Assembly: GCA_045605745.1 (NCBI GenBank)
Contig: JAZUQN010000136.1
Span: forward strand, 1-19,455
Reading direction: 5' to 3'
Length of the DNA: 19,455 bases
DNA from: SIG710 sp045605745
Lineage (GTDB): Bacteria > Bacillota > Clostridia > Oscillospirales > CAG-272
Shown: positions 14,394 through 19,455 of the stretch, one piece after another
Position numbering within the stretch: position 1 is the stretch's first letter
How the letters are laid out: each line of letters opens with the position of its first letter
Position numbers and translations under genes: made by a program
Notes under the pieces: model-generated
The model's input: only the letters and a program-made list of their open reading frames with translations
What the model was told of the DNA's origin: nothing
Database searches by the model: none

Positions 14394-15891
14394 AAATGAG
14401 GTAAAATGGGGAGCGATACTCTCCTACATATTGATTTTCCTCAATTCGATATATGGTCTGGTGATCATGCCATTTGTCCTTGATACAATTGGGCCAAGTG
14501 AATACGGAGTTTATAAGACAATAGCTGCTATGACATCAACAATATCTGTTATGGAGCTTGGCTTGGGCGGCACAATGCAGAAATTTATTGCTCAATACAG
14601 AGCGCAAAACGAACAAAAAAAGGCATTTAATTTTTCTGCAATGTGTTCAATACAGGCTGTTATAATTTCCTTAGCTATGGGGCTTGTGGGATTTGCGCTG
14701 TTTTTTACGCTTGATTTTGCCTATGGTGCATCGTTTACCCCCTTTGAGCTTGCAAGGGCAAAACAAATATATGCTGTGCTTATTCTTTATGTTATGCTTC
14801 ACATATTTGAAAATGTGCTGTTTGGAATTATATCCGGATACAATAGGTTTGTGTTTTCAAACTCTGTGAAGTTGGCAACACTTGCGTTTAAGGTTTTGTT
14901 GTATTTTATAGTTTTACCTATATTTGCAACTTCACTTTCCATAGTCATTATATATTTATTTATTGAAATACTGATTATAGCTATAGAATTCTTGTATGTA
15001 AAATTAAAGCTTAAACATAAAATTAAGCTTTACCAATGGGACAATGTTGTTTTTAAGGAAACCTTTGCTTATACAATACTATTATTCATTCAATCTATTA
15101 TAGTTCAGCTTAATGGCAATATAGATAATATAGTGATTGGCGCAGTTATTGGTACGACCGCAGTTACGGTATATTCTTTTGCAATACAGATGTTCAATAT
15201 GTATGAAACTTGCTCAACATCTATTTCAGGAGTTGTTTTGCCCAGCGTAACTAATTTGATTTACAAAGGAGCAACACCAAAAGACTTAGAGGACATGGTT
15301 ATAAAATTCGGTCGCGCACAATGGGCAGTGATGGGTGTTGCATTGGGCGGATTTATAAGCCTTGGAAAAGAATTTTTTGAATGTTGGCTTGGTGCAGGAT
15401 TTGAAGATTGCTACTATCTGTCGCTTATATTGATGATTCCGGTATCTTTTTCAATGATAGTGAATACGGGTATTGCAATTCTTAAGGTTAAAAATCTTTT
15501 ATGGTTTAGAACTGCGTCACTGGCATATTCTGCAATAATTAATTTGATTTTAACAATAGTTGGCACACATTTTTGGGGGTATTGGGCAGCTGCCTCAGGA
15601 ACTGCTATAAGCATAGTTATAGGTAGCGTTATCTCCCTTAATGTTTATTACCATGTCAAGCTAAAAATGAATATGCTTAGAGTATACTATCAGATCACGA
15701 AAAAAATTACAGTGTGTGTTGTAATTCCGTGTTTGTTGTGTTTTGCTTTAAATAACTACATTTATGGCGGTTGGATTTCTTTTTTGAGTAAGGCAGCTAT
15801 ATTTGTGGCAGTATATGCGGTATTAATGCTGTTTTGGGGATATGACACAGCAATTAAAAAAAGATTATTAAAAATCAAGAATAAGGTGTAA
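14386..15891 (+). CDS. wzx: Wzx-type polysaccharide flippase
   Basis: A 501-residue integral membrane protein of the polysaccharide biosynthesis (MOP/Wzx) superfamily, which moves undecaprenyl-diphosphate-linked repeat units from the inner to the outer membrane leaflet. About 12-14 hydrophobic helices are spread over the whole length. Family-typical stretches are MPFVLDTIGPSEYGVYKTIA (26-45 region), ELGLGGTMQKFIAQYRA, and NIDNIVIGAVIGTTAVTVYS in the middle. The frame opens at a TTG at 14365, but AAGGGGAG at 14374-14381 lies just before the ATG at 14386, which overlaps the preceding gene by 8 nt. Together with the Wzy-like gene it defines a Wzx/Wzy-dependent assembly route. Confidence 0.9.
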   Translation: MAKNEVKWGAILSYILIFLNSIYGLVIMPFVLDTIGPSEYGVYKTIAAMTSTISVMELGLGGTMQKFIAQYRAQNEQKKAFNFSAMCSIQAVIISLAMGLVGFALFFTLDFAYGASFTPFELARAKQIYAVLILYVMLHIFENVLFGIISGYNRFVFSNSVKLATLAFKVLLYFIVLPIFATSLSIVIIYLFIEILIIAIEFLYVKLKLKHKIKLYQWDNVVFKETFAYTILLFIQSIIVQLNGNIDNIVIGAVIGTTAVTVYSFAIQMFNMYETCSTSISGVVLPSVTNLIYKGATPKDLEDMVIKFGRAQWAVMGVALGGFISLGKEFFECWLGAGFEDCYYLSLILMIPVSFSMIVNTGIAILKVKNLLWFRTASLAYSAIINLILTIVGTHFWGYWAAASGTAISIVIGSVISLNVYYHVKLKMNMLRVYYQITKKITVCVVIPCLLCFALNNYIYGGWISFLSKAAIFVAVYAVLMLFWGYDTAIKKRLLKIKNKV

Positions 15892-15893
15892 TA

Positions 15894-17084
15894 ATGAAAG
15901 TTGGAGTTTTAACATTTCATCAAAGTGTCAATAATGGTGCGGTTATTCAGGCGTATTCATTATCTAAGCGTATTCAGCAGGAGTATCCTGATGCCAAGGT
16001 TGAGATAATTGACTACCAAATGAAGAAGGTTAGCAAATCTTATTCGTATAGCTTAAAATCATATTTAAAAACCAGCTCTCCTATTGTCTTTTTGAAAAAA
16101 TGCCGGGTGTTAATTAATGATCCGATGTATCTTCGGCGAATGAGAAAAAGGACAGAAGTGTTCAAAAAATGTCTCTATAAGCTTCCGCTTTCTGAAAAGA
16201 CAATTATTGATGATGGTACAGATGAAGTTTTTGAATATATAAACTCAAACTATGATGTATTAGTTGTGGGAAGCGATGCTGTTTGGAATTATATATCAAG
16301 AGGGTTTCCAAATGCATATCTTCCTGACGATAGGGTCAAAGTAAAAAAACTAAGTTATGCCGCCAGTTGCTATGGAATGAACTTTCTTAAGTGTCCTGAA
16401 AATGACAGAGAAAAGCTAAAGAATATATTAGAAGGTTTTAGCTTTATAGGGGTTCGTGATGAAGCAACCGAAAAACTGGTAGAGTGGAGCGGTTGTTCAA
16501 AGGAATCCTATCATACTTGCGATCCAACTGCATTTGTTGATATAGATGATCTTCCTATTGATGAGGAAAAATTAAAAGAAAAGCTTAAAAAAAGAGGTTT
16601 TGATTTTAATAAAGCTTCAATTGGTATAATGGGTACCAACAGAATGTTTCAGATGGTGAAGTCATTTTATGGCGATAAATATCAGATCGTTTCGCTTTAT
16701 AACTATATAAAAGGTGCAGATGTGAATCTTTATGACCTTGAACCATATGAATGGGCATATGTTTTTCGGTTGTTCAAGCTTACATTTACAACATATTTTC
16801 ATGGAACCTTGCTTTCGCTAAGAAATGGAACACCACTTATATGTATTGCACTTGATACCGACTTTTCAAAAGCTCATGTTCCAAAAACATTGGATGTTCT
16901 TAAAAGAGTTGGGTTTGAGGATTGGTATTTCAGCACCGATTATGTTTCTAAAAATTATCCGGAAATAAAAGAAAAGGCTGATGAACTGCTTGAGGGTGAA
17001 TATAAGGAAAAAATTATCCGAGCAATCGATAAAGAATCCGAATCCTTTGAAAATTTCAATTTGGCATTAAAAAATATTTTATAA
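15894..17084 (+). CDS. Polysaccharide pyruvyl transferase family protein
   Basis: A 396-residue cytoplasmic protein of the polysaccharide pyruvyl transferase family, which transfers the enolpyruvyl group of phosphoenolpyruvate to sugar hydroxyls, making acidic pyruvate ketals. Seen: the N-terminal TFHQSVNNGAVIQAYSL (7-23), VVGSDAVWN (124-132), SYAASCYG (154-161), GVRDE (186-190), CDPTAF (209-214) and the late TTYFHGTLLSL (299-309), all in the usual order. AAGGTG at 15882-15887 precedes the ATG. In many Firmicutes and Bacteroidetes clusters this family sits next to the Fe-S protein family found here at 18379; one gene (wecC) separates them. Which sugar is modified is unknown. Confidence 0.88.
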   Translation: MKVGVLTFHQSVNNGAVIQAYSLSKRIQQEYPDAKVEIIDYQMKKVSKSYSYSLKSYLKTSSPIVFLKKCRVLINDPMYLRRMRKRTEVFKKCLYKLPLSEKTIIDDGTDEVFEYINSNYDVLVVGSDAVWNYISRGFPNAYLPDDRVKVKKLSYAASCYGMNFLKCPENDREKLKNILEGFSFIGVRDEATEKLVEWSGCSKESYHTCDPTAFVDIDDLPIDEEKLKEKLKKRGFDFNKASIGIMGTNRMFQMVKSFYGDKYQIVSLYNYIKGADVNLYDLEPYEWAYVFRLFKLTFTTYFHGTLLSLRNGTPLICIALDTDFSKAHVPKTLDVLKRVGFEDWYFSTDYVSKNYPEIKEKADELLEGEYKEKIIRAIDKESESFENFNLALKNIL

Positions 17085-17098
17085 AGAGGTACTAAAAA

Positions 17099-18319
17099 AT
17101 GATTAACGTAATAGGACTTGGCTACATAGGACTTCCCACCGCACTTATGCTTGCTTCTCACGGAGTAGAGGTAGTAGGCACAGATTACAACAAGGAGCTT
17201 GTTGCAACCCTTAATGCAGGAAAGACAACATTTGAAGAAAAAGGTCTTGATGAACTTTTTGCTGAAGCTGTAAAATCAGGCATCAAATTTACAACAGAAT
17301 ATCAGAAAACAGATGTGTATATTGTTTCTGTTCCAACACCTTATGATGTATTCACAAAGAGAATCGATGTTTGTTATGTGAACGCAGCAGTAAAGGAAGT
17401 TATGAGGGTTTGCCCCAAGGGAGCAACAGTGGTTATAGAATCCACAGTTTCTCCCGGAACTATTGACAAATTTGTTAGACCCATAATAGAAGAAAACGGA
17501 TTTGTTATAGGAAAAGATATTAATTTGGTGCACGCTCCAGAAAGAATTATTCCCGGAAATATGGTTTATGAATTATTGCATAACTCTCGCACAATCGGTG
17601 CAGATGATCCGGAGATTGGTGAAAAAATCAAGAGCGTTTATGCTTCTTTCTGCCTTGGTGACATTGTTGTCACTGACATAAAAACAGCAGAAATGACCAA
17701 GGTAATAGAAAACACATATCGAGCAGTAAATATTGCTTTTGCAAACGAGCTTGCCAAGATTTGCCGTCATGACGATATGGATGTTTATGAAATTATTAAA
17801 ATTTGTAATATGCACCCAAGAGTAAATATTCTTCAGCCTGGTCCCGGTGTTGGCGGACATTGTATTTCTGTTGACCCATGGTTCCTTGTAGGTGATTATC
17901 CATCTCTTACAAATGTTATCTGGGAGTCAATGAAAACAAACGATTCAATGCCTGAGTTTGTTCTTGAAAGAATTTACAAAATAATGAAGGAAAATGGCAT
18001 CACTGATTACAACAAGGTTGGTCTTTACGGTCTTACATATAAGGAAAATGTTGATGACTATAGAGAATCCCCCACACTCCAGCTTCTTGCTTGCCAAGAT
18101 AAGCATCTTGCTCCTCAGCTTAAGGTTTATGACCCTTATATAACAAAGGATATCGTTGATAATCAGTATCACGATTTTGATAAGTTCCTTGAGGATTCAG
18201 AAATCGTTGTTATTCTTGTAGGACATGACGAAATCAAACAAAATATGGACAAGCTGAAGGGCAAAATCATTCTTGACACAAGAAAAGTTTGTGACCTTCC
18301 GGGTGTTTATAGATTGTAA
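17099..18319 (+). CDS. wecC: UDP-N-acetyl-D-mannosaminuronate dehydrogenase (WecC type)
   Basis: A 406-residue NAD-dependent nucleotide-sugar dehydrogenase that oxidises C6 of UDP-ManNAc twice to give UDP-ManNAcA. The N-terminal Rossmann domain begins NVIGLGYIGLPTALMLASHG (3-22, GxGxxG), followed by VSVPTP (77-81 region), ESTVSPGT (114-121), HAPERIIPGN (145-154) and the central helix KTAEMTKVIENTYRAVNIAF (195-214, Lys201, Asn205). The catalytic cysteine is Cys255 in PGPGVGGHCISVDPWF. The VDPWF ending is characteristic of WecC rather than UDP-glucose or UDP-GlcNAc dehydrogenases. AAAGAGG at 17083-17089 supports the ATG. Its substrate requires a UDP-GlcNAc 2-epimerase not encoded in the window. 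Confidence 0.9.
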   Translation: MINVIGLGYIGLPTALMLASHGVEVVGTDYNKELVATLNAGKTTFEEKGLDELFAEAVKSGIKFTTEYQKTDVYIVSVPTPYDVFTKRIDVCYVNAAVKEVMRVCPKGATVVIESTVSPGTIDKFVRPIIEENGFVIGKDINLVHAPERIIPGNMVYELLHNSRTIGADDPEIGEKIKSVYASFCLGDIVVTDIKTAEMTKVIENTYRAVNIAFANELAKICRHDDMDVYEIIKICNMHPRVNILQPGPGVGGHCISVDPWFLVGDYPSLTNVIWESMKTNDSMPEFVLERIYKIMKENGITDYNKVGLYGLTYKENVDDYRESPTLQLLACQDKHLAPQLKVYDPYITKDIVDNQYHDFDKFLEDSEIVVILVGHDEIKQNMDKLKGKIILDTRKVCDLPGVYRL

Positions 18320-18378
18320 ACAACGAGGTGAACAATCCTGAGAAAGGAGTAATAAAACATAGGAAGAGCGTGATAACT

Positions 18379-19455
18379 ATGATAGACATACAGAAATTCT
18401 TTACAAAAAGCAATGATGCTTGTTGCGGATGTTTGGCGTGCGTAGCAATATGCCCCACAGGAGCATTAAAAGCCGTACAGGATGATAAAGGTTTTATTTC
18501 CCCAAAATTAATTGATGAATCAAAATGTATAAAATGTTCAAAGTGTATAAATGTATGCGCATTTGCGGAAAAACGATCAGATAATGGAAAGTATAATGGC
18601 AAAATTTTTGCAGCTAGAGCATTAGACGAAGATGTGCTGATAAAGACATCTTCTGGTGGGGTTGCGCACATATTGGCAGACCGTTTTATAAAAAATGGTG
18701 GGAATGTTTATGGTTGCGCAATAACAGAGAATTTTCATATCATACATAAAAAGGTTGAAAATGCTGATGAAATAAATGGTTCAAAATATGTTCAGAGTCA
18801 AATGCTCAATGTATATAAAGAAATAGAAGATGATTTAAAGAAAGAAATTGAAGTTCTATTTTTTGGTGTAGACTGTCAAGTCAGTTCATTAAAACAGTAT
18901 TTGCAAAATAAGGGATTGAAAGATAATCTTTTGCAGAAGTTGTTTACGGTTGATGTTTTATGTCATGGGGTACCAAGCCCGGGCGTTTTTAGAGAATACT
19001 TAAAATACATTGAAAAAAAGACAAAAGGACAAATTGAATCTATAGTTTTCAGAGGAAAAGAAAATGGTTGGATCAGTGCAATGAACGGGAATAAAATTGG
19101 TCTTGACAATGGTAAAGTAGCTACTATGGATCTGTTTCAGTCTTTGTTTTTCTCTTATGTAATTTTGCGAGAATCCTGCACAAATTGTCCCAGTCGTTCT
19201 TTTGAAAGAAGTTCTGACATTACATTGAGCGATTTTTGGAATATTAAAAAACACGTTCCCGAAGCATATCATACCAAAGGTTGTTCACGAGTAATGGTAA
19301 ATACTGAGAAAGGTGAAAGTCTTTTTAATCTAATTCAAAGCCAGATTTTTTACTTGGAAACTGATGTTAAATCTTGTGATGGTGTAAAACAGTTTAGTAT
19401 TAATCCTTCAATTCCCCAAGAGGAAAGCGGAAGATTTTACAAATTGTATGCAAAA
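18379..19455 (+). CDS. Fe-S protein of the F420-hydrogenase/dehydrogenase beta-subunit (FrhB) family, 3' truncated
   Basis: At least 359 residues; the frame is still open at the window edge, so the C-terminus is missing. The N-terminus carries two [4Fe-4S] ferredoxin motifs, C15-x2-C18-x2-C21-x3-C25P and C50-x2-C53-x2-C56-x3-C60. The FrhB-type region follows, with TSSGGVAHILAD (90-101), YVQSQM (137-142), FFGVDCQVSSLK (161-172), VDVLCHGVPSP (191-201), FRGKENGW, CTNCPSR (267-273) and ITLSDFW (281-287). Stand-alone relatives occur in capsule and exopolysaccharide clusters, often beside pyruvyl transferases; their reaction is not established. The usual GxPCQ motif reads GVDCQ here. The start is uncertain: ATG 18379 has AGGAAGAG about 10 nt upstream, in-frame GTG codons lie at 18370 and 18328, and a strong AAAGGAG at 18344-18349 has no suitable start near it. 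Confidence 0.85.
   Translation, partial: MIDIQKFFTKSNDACCGCLACVAICPTGALKAVQDDKGFISPKLIDESKCIKCSKCINVCAFAEKRSDNGKYNGKIFAARALDEDVLIKTSSGGVAHILADRFIKNGGNVYGCAITENFHIIHKKVENADEINGSKYVQSQMLNVYKEIEDDLKKEIEVLFFGVDCQVSSLKQYLQNKGLKDNLLQKLFTVDVLCHGVPSPGVFREYLKYIEKKTKGQIESIVFRGKENGWISAMNGNKIGLDNGKVATMDLFQSLFFSYVILRESCTNCPSRSFERSSDITLSDFWNIKKHVPEAYHTKGCSRVMVNTEKGESLFNLIQSQIFYLETDVKSCDGVKQFSINPSIPQEESGRFYKLYAK

Noticed and set aside
4251..19455. A Campylobacter-type N-glycosylation (Pgl) locus
   Set aside because: Only PglC/D/E equivalents are present. There is no PglB oligosaccharyltransferase or PglK flippase; Wzx and Wzy point to a polymerised polysaccharide.
1..19455. CRISPR array, tRNA, rRNA, integrase or phage genes
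   Set aside because: No regularly spaced direct repeats, no RNA-gene signatures and no mobile-element proteins were seen on either strand.

Overview
The window looks like chromosomal DNA from a low-GC Gram-positive bacterium of the Clostridia (Oscillospiraceae/Lachnospiraceae type). This rests on AT-rich DNA, strong GGAGG-type ribosome binding sites, consensus sigma-A promoters and the gene families present (DegV, short DtxR regulator, EpsL/M/N-like genes). The species cannot be named from sequence alone. Nothing here looks like a phage, transposon, CRISPR array, tRNA or rRNA.

Left part (1-3886), separate short transcription units: a minus-strand DtxR-family metal-dependent repressor with its own terminator (122-526); a divergent membrane acyltransferase (695-1750); a DegV fatty-acid-binding protein (1919-2755) whose consensus promoter is embedded in a pair of long perfect palindromes; and an alpha/beta hydrolase (2841-3809) followed by a rho-independent terminator.

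Right part (3957 to the window end), a surface-polysaccharide operon: a perfect TTGACA-N17-TATAAT promoter (3957-3985) and a leader of about 260 nt precede thirteen same-strand genes. Gaps are short (up to about 60 nt) or genes overlap, no internal terminator is seen, and the last gene is cut by the window edge. In order they are: PglE-like aminotransferase, PglC-like initiating phosphosugar transferase, PglD-like acetyltransferase, an HpcH/HpaI-aldolase-GT4 fusion, a GT2, a GT4, a Wzy-like polymerase, two more GT4-type transferases, a Wzx flippase, a polysaccharide pyruvyl transferase, a WecC-type UDP-ManNAc dehydrogenase, and an iron-sulfur protein of the F420-hydrogenase beta-subunit family.

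How the genes fit together (inference): PglE and PglD would make a UDP-2,4-diacetamido-2,4,6-trideoxyhexose (bacillosamine type). PglC would load the sugar phosphate onto undecaprenyl phosphate. Five glycosyltransferases would extend the unit, Wzx would flip it and Wzy would polymerise it. WecC would supply UDP-ManNAcA, and the pyruvyl transferase would add an acidic pyruvate group. The required dehydratase (PglF/EpsC), the UDP-GlcNAc 2-epimerase, chain-length control and wall-attachment genes are not in the window.

The most unusual points are the aldolase-glycosyltransferase fusion, the twin-palindrome promoter of degV, a short DtxR-family regulator carrying the iron-type (Met/Cys) metal ligands, and the Fe-S FrhB-like protein in a polysaccharide operon.
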